In this document: positions 11,122-21,613 of the stretch, one piece after another
Layout: each line of letters begins with the position of its first letter
Numbering within the stretch: position 1 is the first letter of the stretch
NCBI RefSeq assembly: GCF_035222375.1
Contig: NC_085890.1
Location: 2,046,001-2,110,000 of the forward strand
Reading direction: 5' to 3'
Origin: Podospora pseudocomata
Lineage: Eukaryota > Ascomycota > Sordariomycetes > Sordariales > Podosporaceae
DNA length: 64,000 nt
Made by a program: the position numbers and the translations under genes
The notes under the pieces: model-generated
The model's database searches: none
Told to the model about the DNA's origin: nothing
Seen by the model: only the letters and a program-made list of their open reading frames with translations

Positions 11122-12696
11122 TTAAACAGCCTCGCCAAGACAGGCGAGCAACAGCCTCTCATAATCACCACTGGTTTCACCTCTGACTCTGCTGACGAGA
11201 CTTCTGTGATATCTCTTCTCGTAGGCACCGCGCACGTTCTGCATGTGAGTGCGGTCCCAGTGATATCTGATAATGCGGCTGGTCAAAAGGTGGTCCTTGG
11301 TCCCAGCGCCAGCCATAGCATCCTCGAGGAGCGCAGCATGATGCATGTACTTGTCGAGTCCCTGCCGAAGCTGGAAAAGAAGAGCATCTTCCATGTGTCC
11401 AGAGAATTCCTGCAATATTGACGTCAGTAAACAACCAAAAAAAAAAAAAAAAAAAAAATCAAGAACATATGGTATGGCAAAACTTACCCTGCGAATAACA
11501 TCCTCCAAACTCCTGGCATACTTCTGCTGGTACTCATACGCAATAGCCCGAATCTGGTTGTCGTTCCTCGTGCTCAAAATACTGCACACCTTCATCTCAT
11601 CCGTCCCGACCTTGCCCTCGGTCGCATTGTAAAGATCATTCACGTCCCTATCAATCTCCATCTTCACCACCGGCGCCGAGTCCTCCGCCCTCGTCGCCCC
11701 CAGCACAATCATGAAATGCCTCTCCGTCTTCATGCTCAAATCACCCTTGACATCATCCTCAAGACGCCTTCTAAACACGCGGTGATATTCACTCTTGATG
11801 GCGTTCATATCGGCGTTTGACCTGCCAAGCAAGACATCGTTCAGAACCGCCTCCTTTGTGCCAATACCAGCCATGGCATCGCGCAAAAGGTGGACATCGT
11901 GAAGGAGAGGGCCGCGGACGATGGAGATGAGGCCCGTCTCGAACCAACCGGAAACTTCACTCTTGATGTCCTTTTCGAGATCGCGACGGTGGATTCGGCT
12001 GTAGGCGTCGCGGAGGGTGCGGATCTGGTGGGGATCCTTGTTGGCGAGGATGCGGATTAGAGCTCTTTCATCTGTGCCAAAGCCCTTCATGGCGGCCCGC
12101 AAGCCCTGAGCGTCGGCATCGGGGCTCCAAGCGATGATTTGAGGGGGGCCATAGCCTGGCGAGGCAGGTGTCGGGGGATATTGGTGGCCGTACGGTGTGT
12201 ACTGGGCAGGAGGTTGACCGTAAGCGCCTTGAGGTGGTGGGGGTTGACCGTATCCTTGCTGGGGAGGAGGAGCGCCATAAGCACCTTGAGCAGGGTATTG
12301 GTGAGCCGGGGAGGGCGCGCCGTACGGTTGCGGAGGAGGAGCGCCGTACGGTTGGCCCGGGGGAGGAGCGCCGTACGGTTGGGCAGGTGGAGGAGCACCG
12401 TATGGCTGGGCGGGTGGGGGAGCGCCGTATGGTTGTGGTGATGACGCGCCATATGGCTGGGGCGAGGGGGCACCATATGGTTGAGGCGGGGGAGGCTGTC
12501 CGTAGCCCTGGGGAGGGGGCTGTTGATAGTACTGGCCTTGAGGAGGAGGAGCGCCGTATTGCTGGCCGGGCGGTGGTTGCTGGTAGTACCCCCCTTGTTG
12601 CGGAGGGGGTTCTTGGTTTCGTGAGTAATGCGCCATGATGCTCTGGGAGTCAGTCTCGAACTTACGGCCGTACGGAGGGTATCCTGAGTAAGACAT
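11122..12696 (-). CDS. Annexin, fungal C-type with PYGAPP-repeat N-terminus
   Basis: Two exons, 12696-11488 and 11409-11122, give 498 residues. The intron of 78 nt has GTAAGT and TTGCAG ends and a 19-T tract. The start MSYSGYPPYG is the first Met of the Tyr/Pro/Gly/Gln-rich N-terminal region, which carries about ten PYGAPP/PYGAPS repeats. Four annexin repeats follow, each with its loop: KGFGTDE, AGIGTKE, GKVGTDE and AGAGTKD. Annexins bind acidic membranes in a calcium-dependent way, and the repeat-rich N-terminus resembles those of fungal annexin C and Dictyostelium annexin. The likely role is in membrane or secretory traffic. The intron has no stop and is a multiple of three, so retention would insert 26 mostly hydrophobic residues between repeats 3 and 4. 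Confidence 0.93.
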   Translation of the reverse strand: MSYSGYPPYGRKFETDSQSIMAHYSRNQEPPPQQGGYYQQPPPGQQYGAPPPQGQYYQQPPPQGYGQPPPPQPYGAPSPQPYGASSPQPYGAPPPAQPYGAPPPAQPYGAPPPGQPYGAPPPQPYGAPSPAHQYPAQGAYGAPPPQQGYGQPPPPQGAYGQPPAQYTPYGHQYPPTPASPGYGPPQIIAWSPDADAQGLRAAMKGFGTDERALIRILANKDPHQIRTLRDAYSRIHRRDLEKDIKSEVSGWFETGLISIVRGPLLHDVHLLRDAMAGIGTKEAVLNDVLLGRSNADMNAIKSEYHRVFRRRLEDDVKGDLSMKTERHFMIVLGATRAEDSAPVVKMEIDRDVNDLYNATEGKVGTDEMKVCSILSTRNDNQIRAIAYEYQQKYARSLEDVIRRVSFAIPYVLDFFFFFFFGCLLTSILQEFSGHMEDALLFQLRQGLDKYMHHAALLEDAMAGAGTKDHLLTSRIIRYHWDRTHMQNVRGAYEKRYHRSLVSRVRGETSGDYERLLLACLGEAV

Positions 12697-12873
12697 TTGT
12701 CCTTGTTTGCAAATGCGCGAGATCTTTGTTGGCTCTGGCAAACAAGAAATGGATTCGTAGAGGGTAGCGGTTAGGTGGTTGGCAGCAGAGGAGCAGCCAA
12801 GAAGCAACAAATTTTCAAGGTGGATGCAAGTGGAAGGAAGGACAGGAACAGGAGAATGGTTGCTCATCCATGG

Positions 12874-12880
12874 TTATATA
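12874..12880 (-). promoter_or_regulatory. TATA-like box of the annexin gene
   Basis: TATATAA on the minus strand, about 180 bases upstream of the annexin ATG, inside a local TATA-rich patch. Assigned by spacing only. Confidence 0.4.
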
Positions 12881-13342
12881 CTATATACTACATACCTATC
12901 TCCCAAACTAGATGTGACCTGCAGATCAATGGCCACCAGCGCGAGGCACCAGGCCCGGCTGCCTCTGAGCCTCTCTGCCCCTCACCCCGCATCGCACAGC
13001 CATGAACTGCTGAGAGCCTGCCCAGAACTATTGCGTCAATGTGTGGCTCAGCAGCAGCTTGCTGGTTGCCAAGCGGCTCAGCCCAACGAACATCTTCCCG
13101 AGCTTCGGCCACCATGTAGACGGCTATAAAGAAGCGCTGCCTCGCGATGCAATGTTAGCAGATTGTGCCTAATTGCTACTCCTCGCTCGCGTGGTCTGGA
13201 CAGTGACAGCAAAAAGTGAAAATGTCCAACCTTGGAACTCTTGTCAGGGTTGCCCCTCCATCTGTACCCCGAGCGGCATCTGCGCCACACCCGAATCCCG
13301 TTTGTCACACTCAATACCAGCCTCCCCCGGGTGTCGTCGGCA

Positions 13343-13396
13343 CCTCTCTCTCTCACACACACACACACACACTCTCTCTCTCTCTCTCTCTCTCTC
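13343..13396. repeat. Composite (CT)n(CA)n(CT)n microsatellite
   Basis: A pyrimidine-rich counterpart of the array at 10020-10069: CT units, about nine CA units, then about twelve CT units. It lies between two divergent genes. Confidence 0.95.
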
Positions 13397-13926
13397 CAGT
13401 CTGACAATACTATTGTCTCGGTATGGAGTACAAAAGCAGCCCACATCTAAAACTAGTTTCACACAGTCAGTGACAGTCTCTGCTCCTCGATAAGACTTTT
13501 CATCTCATCTTTTCTCTTCCTCCCCTGCCCATCAAAGGTGGCTGGGGGTGTGTGGTCGTGGAGGGGTACGTTAGCGCTCCCGAGCGGGCGGGTTAGGTGG
13601 GGCAATGCAGGGGTGGAGCTTCAACCTCCTCAATTTCCAAATCAAGCACTCCCCGTCGCCCAAAACACTTTCTCTTTCAGCACACAAGAGCCTGTGACTG
13701 CGACTGAAGCCAGCCATCTGAATTATCATGGCCTTTCCTCGACTAAATAATCCTGCACCATGAGTGCTTTCTCAGGTTTGTTCCGCTTCTCTCCTTCTCT
13801 ACTGTCTGCCGTCCCTTGAAACGCATTCCTGTCTGCTGCAGCTTTCCAGCATCTCGCTCTGGCTGCTGTGCGCCTTGCCTTCGGCCATCTGCATCTTGAC
13901 ACATCAGACACATCAGTGCCTTCAAG

Positions 13927-14679
13927 ATGCATTCCAACCGAGCAACTCTATTTCTTTCAGCATCCTACGCTCTCTTTCTTCCTTGTTTCTCTCTGCCGCT
14001 CCATGAGTCGCCGTTGCAACAACCAGCAGCCCTAGCGCCCAGGGCGACCTATGCGGTAGTCAATATCGATGGAGGAGGTTCCGGCACGACTCCGGGTGGG
14101 TCTCCGGGAGGGTCCCCAGGAGGAGGGATCGGCGCTGGCAGCCCCGGCACTTCCGGCCCCGGTGGTTCAGGGGGCTCAGGGGGGTCCGGTACCGGCAATC
14201 AGCCCGCCCCGAACCCCGTGACCATCACCGTGGTACAGACGCCTCCTACCAAGACAGCTGTTCAAACAGTTTTTATGACGTCGCCCGCAGTCACAAATCG
14301 TATCACAGACACTGTCGTCGTGACGAAAACGGTTCAGATTGTCAATATCGAGCCCACATCCACGCCTGCAACTAGCACGGCTCACCCTTTCCCGACATCG
14401 TCGGCCCAACCAGTGCTACCCATCGAATCCTCACACTTGACGTCAACACTGGTGTCGATCTCGTCCTTTTTAAGCTCGTCAACAGCGACACCAACTTCAG
14501 TCCTACCCTCAACCACCGATGTCATAGTCGTCACTTCGATTGCTGCTGTCCCCGAACCAAGTTTGAGCAGCAGCACGACATACGATGACGGAAAATGGCA
14601 CACCACGTATCCAGCTTGGAACGGGACCTTGGACCGCCGGTCCAATCGTTCTCGGTTCCGGCAACGGGCTGCCCCCTGA
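13927..14679 (+). CDS. Small secreted Gly/Ser/Thr-rich protein
   Basis: A single 250-residue frame starts at MHSNRATL. A hydrophobic stretch (residues about 7-25, with LFLSASYALFLPCF) looks like a signal peptide. A Gly/Ser/Pro-rich segment follows (GGSPGGSPGGG, about residues 49-95), then a Thr/Ser/Val-rich region with TVVVTKTV that is typical of heavily O-glycosylated fungal wall or secreted proteins. No catalytic domain is visible. The last 20 residues turn abruptly basic (RRSNRSRFRQR), while another frame stays open to 14800, so the 3' end may be mis-phased or contain an unrecognised intron. Function unknown; a wall-associated or host-interaction protein is possible. Confidence 0.55.
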   Translation: MHSNRATLFLSASYALFLPCFSLPLHESPLQQPAALAPRATYAVVNIDGGGSGTTPGGSPGGSPGGGIGAGSPGTSGPGGSGGSGGSGTGNQPAPNPVTITVVQTPPTKTAVQTVFMTSPAVTNRITDTVVVTKTVQIVNIEPTSTPATSTAHPFPTSSAQPVLPIESSHLTSTLVSISSFLSSSTATPTSVLPSTTDVIVVTSIAAVPEPSLSSSTTYDDGKWHTTYPAWNGTLDRRSNRSRFRQRAAP

Positions 14680-16643
14680 GCGCGGCATGTTTTTGGCCAG
14701 CATGGCACCGATGCTGCACGAGAGGGCGTTTTTGACGGACACGGCGATGCTGTATGTTTTGATGAGCCACGACGTAATGTATGAGGCACGCAATATATGA
14801 GAAGGATAAGGACGGGGGTTGATCTTAGACTATCGTGGACCAAGAGCTGGAACACGTATGGCAGGCAGGCCAGGGGTAACTCTGCTTTCTTTTGGTCTTC
14901 GGCTGGAGTATCCGGTACGTCATGTCATGTAGGATAGCTGCGAGTTGATCGAGTCAGGACACGAAGAGAATGTTGATATTGCACCCAAGGTCGACCGCTG
15001 CCTTGTGCCTCATGCCTTAGCTTGTTGTTCCCCAGAACCCGGATGGCGGGTGTGGCCTTGACAGAAAACACGACGGCTCCAAGTCCGAATCACGACACCT
15101 GCCGTCACGGCTTTTGATGGTTGGCGTGACTTGAAGCTTATCATCAGCCGCGGGACGCGGACGACAAGAGTACGACATCACGACATGTAGCGATAATAGG
15201 CGCCTTGGAGAGGCATCTCGATGACATGTCTCTCCATCTCGATGATAACCGTCGCTCAAGGGTGATGGTGTGTATCCAGACTCTCAAGCTCGAGTAGCCG
15301 GTCGCCTGCCAAAACGGTTGCACGTGCATCTTGGTACTGCGTCGTTACTCGATTGCCTTGACTGCCACGATGATGCCTACGGCAATCTGCAGTCGAGGGT
15401 CATTCTGTCCCCAGCTTGACAGCTGTCACATCTTGATTTCCTGTACCATGCTGATGATGGGAGTCTCAGATATGTTTGCCTGAATGGCATGCGCGTTTTT
15501 CAAGAATGCCATCTGACGATACCACATACACACTTTAACGACGAGCGAAACACCTTAAAGGAGGATGGCACCAGGGTAAAAACGCTGTCTGGCCGTGGTA
15601 TCTTGTCAGCGGGCAACGCCATTTGAGTTCTGACAGTTATCATGCTTCCCACCACCGGTGCGAACCAACCTCATCTCTGTGGTCAAGGACACCACAACGA
15701 GCCTAGTGAGGGATCAGGTACACCCGGCAGAAGGATGGGACAGAACCGATTGTGAATTTGGGCGGGGGGCTTTGGGACGAAGGGGCGCAAAGAATACCAT
15801 TGCGACCTGCTGTCCTCGCGACCTGCTGTCCCACTTCTTGGCTCGCAAAGCTTTTTCGGCCACAGCCTCTCCCCTTGGCTCGTTGGCTTAGTTTTGCACC
15901 ACTGAGGGCGTGTATCACCAACTCACAAAGGCAGAGCCTGCCATGCCAGGATTGGTACCGGCGGCCCATTGACACAAATCCGGGGAGGTACCTGGATAGG
16001 TCATCCTATGTACATACAGTTCGCGGCCAGTCCGATCACGGTGGTCTCGCACCATGTCTCTTTTTTTCCCGCTCATGGTCCGCACGAATGCGGCTCAGAA
16101 ACCGTTGATTCAGTTCAACGTAACGACGCGGGATATTTCCCCCCCTGTTGTTGTTGTTGTTGTCCCGGCAGGTTTAGACGAGTTTCCCTCTTTCCGATTT
16201 TCAAGGTTACGCTGCCACACACATCGACATTCACATGGAGATCCAACCAGACTCGGAGGTGGTCCCCAAACCCCCTGTGAGTCCTTTTGTTGTACCCGAC
16301 TGGGGTTTGGTTTGGGGTTGCTGATTTTCGAGACAGGCGACAAGAGTTCAGGTACTTGTGCCTACGAGATGGGTACAAGACTTTTGATCTACCTCGATTA
16401 CCACACCGCCGCCTAGCCCGAAAAGGCGCCGACTCGCCCCAAGTGTCTGTCAGTCGCTGTCAGGCACATATATATAAAGCATAAAAACAAGAGATCTCTC
16501 CTCCCTCCCTGATCTGATCTCGAGCAACAACCACCGCTTTCATCTCAAACACCACTTCAGCCTGAAGCCACAATATCAATACGGGACCCTTTGGTCTTAC
16601 ATCTTTGTCTATCACACACCTTCTTCTTACCTAGCTTTTCAAC
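14680..16643. other. Long upstream region of the ethylene-forming-enzyme homologue
   Basis: Nearly 2 kb without a credible gene. Frames are short and contradictory. The right end contains the TATA box and the CT-rich 5' leader of the oxygenase gene at 16644. A GTT/CAA run sits near 16145-16162. Confidence 0.5.
16468..16478 (+). promoter_or_regulatory. TATA box of the oxygenase gene
   Basis: ATATATATAAA lies about 165 bases before the ATG at 16644. The leader between them is pyrimidine and CA rich, as is usual for fungal 5' UTRs. Confidence 0.55.
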
Positions 16644-18132
16644 ATGAAGATCTCGGTCCGCACCACGGGTCTTCCCCTCTGCCGGGCTGCTCTACCCGGC
16701 AGAGCCGTCAGAACAATGGCCACAGCCGCCGTTGCCGCCGCCACCCATGTCTCCTCAGGGTCGTCGTCACCCATGAGCATGCCACCACGCTTGTTCAACG
16801 TTCGAGCCGCACAAAACGCCAGACTCCCTGTTCAACCTGCCTCACCCCCACGCCAGCCCACCACCACCACCACCACCCCCCAAAGTCAAACCCACCCCCT
16901 CATGCCCCCGGGCTACATCGCCACAACAGCCACCCTCCCCACCTTCACCATCCCCAGCGTCATCCTCCCCACCCCATCCCACCACCTCCTCGCAAAATCC
17001 ATCATCTCGGCCTTCCGACGAGACGGCATAATTCAAATAGCCCAATCCCCCCTCCAACAACGCCTCTGCAAAGAAGCAATGGCAGCCTCAAAGCAGTTCT
17101 TTGCACTCCCGCCCGAGAAAAAGGCGGCTTGCGTGGATGAACGGTCGTATGGGGGTTACATCGCCTCCGGGGAGGAGGTCACCGACGGCATAGCCGACTA
17201 CAGCGAGATATTCACCATCACCCGTGATTTCGCCAAGACTGACTCGAGGGTCAAGGCGGGGTGGCCTTGTCATGGACCTGTTCCCTGGCCTGAGGATGGG
17301 GGAATGAGGGAGACGATGATGAGGTATAAGACCGAGCTAGGGGAGGAAGGGAAGAGGTTGGTGAGGTTGGTGGAGATGGGGTTGGGGCTTGAGGAGGGGG
17401 AGCTGGGGCGGTGGATTGGTGATGATGGGAAACAGGGGGAGGGGGGGTGGCATCACGCACGGGTCTTGCGGTTTCCTCCCAGGAACAAGACTAATGGGAA
17501 GGGGAAGGAGGGGAGGGGGATTGGCTCGCACACGGATTATGGGCTGCTGGTTATCTCGGCGCAGGATGAGGTTGGGGGGTTGTTTATTCGGCGGCCGAGT
17601 CGGGAGGAGAGGTTTGCGAATTGGGAGGAGAGTGCTGCGGGCTTGAGGGAGGAGGAGGAGGGGTGGGTTTTTGTCCCGCCTGTTGGGGGGACGCATACGG
17701 TTATTCTTGGTGAGTTTTTTTTTTTTTTGACTCCTTTTCTTCTACAACCTGGAGAATGATTGGACTAATGAGGGGAAAATAGGGGATATGATGCAGTACT
17801 TGACGAGAAACTACCTCACCGCCACGCCTCACAAGGTCGGCCTGAACACACGAGAGAGGTTCGCGTTTGCGTATTTTCACGAGCCAAGCTTTCAGGCTGT
17901 GTTGAAGCCCCTGAATGGTGGTGTCATCCCAACAGACCTAGACGACAGCAGAAAAAACGACAAGGGCGTGCACTATGGGACGCATTTCACGAATATGTTT
18001 ATCAGGAATTATCCCGAGAGGATCACGACGAAGAGGTTGCTGGCCGAGGGGCGGTATGGGTTGTTGGAGAGGCCTGAGTTGAGGACTATTGGGGCGGTTC
18101 CTACTACCACCACTGTCGAGAAGTCGGTATGA
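16644..18132 (+). CDS. 2-oxoglutarate/Fe(II) oxygenase, homologue of bacterial ethylene-forming enzyme
   Basis: Two exons (16644-17709, 17783-18132; intron 73 nt, GTGAGT...AATAG) encode 471 residues. From about residue 100 the protein tracks Pseudomonas EFE throughout, including SGEEVT, KAGWPCHGPVPWP, HTDYGLLVI, NTRERFA and HFTNMF. The iron triad is H296, D298 and H372, and R381 would hold 2-oxoglutarate. By recalled numbering, the arginine-pocket residues E84, T86, R171, Y192 and R316 of EFE correspond to E178, T180, R273, Y299 and R430 here. EFE splits 2-oxoglutarate to ethylene and CO2 and hydroxylates L-arginine. Two pocket positions differ: Ala198 is Ser305 and Cys317 is Asn431, so ethylene output is uncertain. 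A 100-residue Ala/Arg/Pro/Thr-rich N-terminus with no acidic residues looks like a mitochondrial presequence plus linker. A generic isopenicillin-N-synthase-like oxygenase is the conservative fallback. Confidence 0.9.
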
Positions 18133-19353
18133 CTCGGAGATGATGAGTTGTCAAAGAGGTGGTGGCGTTGGGGTGATGGTGCGTCATGCTTGTCTTGGAC
18201 ACAACAGCAGGTGGGGTGATATCGGAGTCTGGAGTGGTGGTCAGGGGGTCAGGGGTGAGGGAGTAGTGCATGTACATCATATTGTTTTTTGGGAGTTTGG
18301 TGGGGAGTTGACGTGGTACGATAGCTTGATTTGGATATGTGGGTTTGGAGTCCTGGGTATTTGCTTTTCTTTGGGTGGTAAAAGGGGAGCAAAACCTGGA
18401 GTTTATTTTTGTTTTTTGTCTATTTTTCTTTAATGTAGTTTTCTTTTGCAGATATTTTACGATACCTAAGTAATCATCATCTTACCTATCTATTATCATC
18501 TTCAATCCCACCCGGTCAAAGATCTTTGACTTGACTGTCTTGTTGTTCGTTGACATTACTGAGTTTGATGTCTAAGGCTGGACAGCAAAAAGAGATCCAC
18601 AATTATTGGAATGTTACCAGGTTGGCCTTGGATGGTGACAACTTGACGGCCGTTTCGGAAGGAGTTTCCCTTCTCAAACCCCGAGCATTTACCTTTCGGA
18701 TTCAGGTTGCCGGATCTGCTTACCTACCTTAACTTGGCTGGTCAAAAATTCAAGACATCCAGACTACGTTGGCTTAAGCACTGAGACATTGGTGTGGTGG
18801 TGCAGCAGCAGGAGCGTTACATCAAACGCACGCAACTGTCCGGCTGCTGTGCATCTGAAATGTCTGAGATTGGATATTGGCTTTGGGGTTGGGATCCACG
18901 GGTGGTGTTGGGTCAGGTAAGTTGAGATCTGAGATTGTTGCGATGAGAGTCAGGTTTTGAGATGGGCGATCACATATTGGTTTCAGATCTGAGGACGGGA
19001 GGGGGGTGGCTTGCGTGGTTGACTGAGGGTGGGAGGTTGGGTTGTTTGAGGCGGTGAGTTTCATGTCTGGGCTTGATTGAGGGTATCAGTTTGACAATCA
19101 TGTGGCTTGATCTTGAAAGGAAGTGAAAATCGTTGAACAGCCTCATCCGTAATTTTCTTAGACCACACGTTGTCATTATTAAACTTGACCGCAAACCCAA
19201 CTTATCCTGGATGCTTGGATAGGTAAGTACCAACTCGAGATTTCAAATGTTCAACAACCCACCTCCACCCACACCCCCTTCCCACACCCTCCATTCAACC
19301 GTTACGTCCGTTGACAACACACAGACACAACACATTGGAACTCCCAGAGACAC
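18133..19353. other. Intergenic, no gene seen
   Basis: This is the 3' flank of the oxygenase gene. Frames are short and low in quality, and no splice chain or domain was found. Confidence 0.5.
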
Positions 19354-19677
19354 CTAACCCATCCCCTTACCTCCCACAACATCACCACCCAGCCCGGGCA
19401 CATCGGACATGAAAGCGGTAAGCTTCCCCCCGTCACCATCCATGTACAGCTCAAACTGATCCCCTTCCCAGTCGTCTATAACCGGTCCCGACCAGCCAAC
19501 TACCGATCCGAAACCCCTCAACCAAGCCTCCTTAAACCCGTTAAACACGCAGTCCAACCTGAAACCATTTGCCCATCTTTGCGGGGAAACCTCGCCTATT
19601 TTGGGATGATCCTTGGGCCCACCATCAGATCTAAGACATTGGGCGCGCTGATATGACCTGTCGGAGTCGGACCGCAT
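19354..19677 (-). CDS. Hypothetical 107-residue protein
   Basis: A single frame reads as an acidic, Gly/Trp-rich polypeptide with an ordered-looking core (RWANGFRLDCVFNGF, WSGPVIDDWEGDQFELYMDG) and two cysteines. The composition is more protein-like than that of neighbouring frames, and the codon pattern around DDWEGDQFELY looks coding. No signal peptide is obvious at the current start, and an upstream exon is possible. I do not recognise it. It could be the remnant of a small secreted or lectin-like protein. Confidence 0.3.
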   Translation of the reverse strand: MRSDSDRSYQRAQCLRSDGGPKDHPKIGEVSPQRWANGFRLDCVFNGFKEAWLRGFGSVVGWSGPVIDDWEGDQFELYMDGDGGKLTAFMSDVPGLGGDVVGGKGMG

Positions 19678-20737
19678 CTGATGGTTGTGGGAGTCGGGTA
19701 GTTGCGGGGAAAGGAGATCGGGGTTACCTGCTTTTGGCTGATATAAGGTAAGATGAGGTGTACAAAGAGTGATAACCGAGTTGGGGGTTGTGGAACGAGA
19801 GAAAAAGGTTGGAGTAGTAGGTTACTAGCCTTGTGTCAGGGCTTTTTGATCTAGGCCAGAGGTTGAAAGACATTGTGATGTTGGGGACTTTGGAGGAGAT
19901 TGCGGTTGGTGAAGGTAGGATGCCTATCTTTGATTCTGATTTGAATGCACAAATGCTCTTGCCCGATCATCGGCCCTTGATGGTCGCTCCTGCCTACTGA
20001 ACAGATTGATATGTGGTTGCCTTGGTGTTGATAAGATTTCAAGGAAGGTGCAGAGGTGTGGGTCAGGTCATCGAGTGATGGGTTTAGCTGGAATTCACTG
20101 AAAGCAGGGCCATCATCCAAAAATACCTTGCTCTCGCCCATAGAAAGGATGGCAATGCACCCCATATGAGGCTCCTTGGATTTGGCAAATTCTTAATCAA
20201 CACACTCCCATGTACTGGTATTGTTGTTACAGTCATTAAAGACCTTGGGTGTCGGGGCTTAGGGATGTTTGAAATTGTGACTCTTCGCATAGACGAGCTC
20301 TGGTATATCGAAGATACGCAAAGGGAGTAAAATCTGTGAGTGAACTGGTTAGGGGAGAAACGTGACTTTTTCGTGTTTGTCAGAATGAAAGCCTGCTATT
20401 GCCTGTACCTTAAAACTCCAGGCTTTGATGAGATACTACCAGGTACCTACCTTATTAGGGTTGTTCAAGTCCGGAGGAACTAGAGTGGTTGCTTGAAAGG
20501 CTTTTTGCCATATTCACCTAATAGACAAGAAGCTGCTGACACTGGTCTCAAGGAGATTTGGGGGTTTGGCCTTGGGGTTGGTGCCAAACTCCAGATGAAT
20601 AGTGTCGCATAAAAGCCAGAGCACTGGCCTCTGACGATGTCATTAGAGTTTAAGAAATTTAACAACTCTATCAATTGGTTCTGCTAATAGGGTACCTTAT
20701 TCTTCCGATCAACATTGAAGACCGGCAAGCCAAAAAT
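19678..20737. other. Intergenic, no gene seen
   Basis: Only short conflicting frames. The stretch is part of a gene-poor block from 18.1 to 22.4 kb that includes a broken gene and an old repeat. Confidence 0.5.
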
Positions 20738-21378
20738 TCAGTGTGCTTTCACATCCAGAGATACCGGCGCCGGGCCATTTAGACGCACATCTGCCCCCCC
20801 CCGAAAAGCTCCGCTCCGAACAGCCAGCTGTTCTCTTCCAGAAAGTTCAAAAAAGAAACAAGGTTCCCGCCAAAATGGTCCACACTCCCCTTCGTCTATG
20901 GCAAGCCGTCTCGCTGATTGCCCTCCAACAGTGCCTCCTCCTGAACCTATCTCTCCTGCTCCAACCGCCGACATCATCCTTGCCATCGTCACTTGATGCC
21001 CCGAATACCGCCCCAAACTCTCTTGCTTCCGCCTACTCCCAGATATCTCGTACTCCGATCCCAATCGCCCCTCCCACCACTGCTTCAATGTTTTCTTGCA
21101 CCGCTTTTTGATATCCTTGGCATTTTTCAAAGCCTCTTCGGCTAAATCCATGTCCTCTTTTGCATCATTCATGGCCCACTCCGCATCCAGCTCCTCCTTG
21201 AAGGCCGTGAGTTCCTTGCCGTCCAAGTCTGCTAGTTCCTTTGCTGAAACACCTCTTTCTTTGGCTTTTTGCGGCATTCTTTGGTGATTTCGTGGGCCTT
21301 TCTCTTGGTTTCAAAATCTTCTTTGCATTTCTCGTGATGTTCAACTGCTTCATCATAGTCCTCTTGGAACTTGGTCAT
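20738..21378 (-). pseudogene. Frameshifted small coiled-coil protein gene
   Basis: From an ATG at 21378 a charged helical frame begins MTKFQEDYDEAVEHHEK and runs about 35 codons. Its helical character then continues in another frame (KAKERGVSAKELADLDGKEL, DAKEDMDLAEEALKNAK) down to about 21050. The switch falls at a short A run near 21273, with no plausible intron between the frames, so this is either a frameshift mutation or a base-count error in the assembly. Both halves are rich in Glu, Lys, Asp and Ala and predict one continuous coiled coil. Beyond KQWWEGRLG the frame stays open to 20738 but loses coding character. The family is unknown. The gene lies immediately left of the dispersed repeat at 21614. 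Confidence 0.45.
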
Positions 21379-21613
21379 TGTGGGCGAGGGCAAAGGTGTG
21401 AATTTGTTCGAGTTCGATGAAGGTAGTTGAGCTTGGGGGTTGCTATGGGGGTTTGAGTGGTAGTGGAGGTGAGTTGCTTCTGTGTGACTGTGTGTCTCTG
21501 GCTGTCTGTTCGATGGCTCAAGGTACCGAGAACCCAGGGTGTTTGTAGTAGAGGGAACGGTGTTGAGGACCTCGGCGTTTGAACTATCGAAAGTAGCTGA
21601 GTGCGTTTGACGC

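Larger units (their letters stand above)
12697..13926. other. Divergent promoter region, annexin and secreted-protein genes
   Basis: The region separates the divergent annexin gene (-) and the secreted Ser/Thr-rich protein gene (+). It holds the annexin TATA-like box and a CT/CA/CT microsatellite at 13343-13396. An ATG at 13760 with a possible splice from TCTCAG to CTGCAG opens a short frame that stops near 14035; I do not count it as a gene. Confidence 0.5.

Noticed and set aside
13760-14035. A possible two-exon small gene starting at the ATG at 13760.
   Set aside because: Splice signals fit loosely, but the product is short, stops inside the secreted-protein frame and has no recognisable features.
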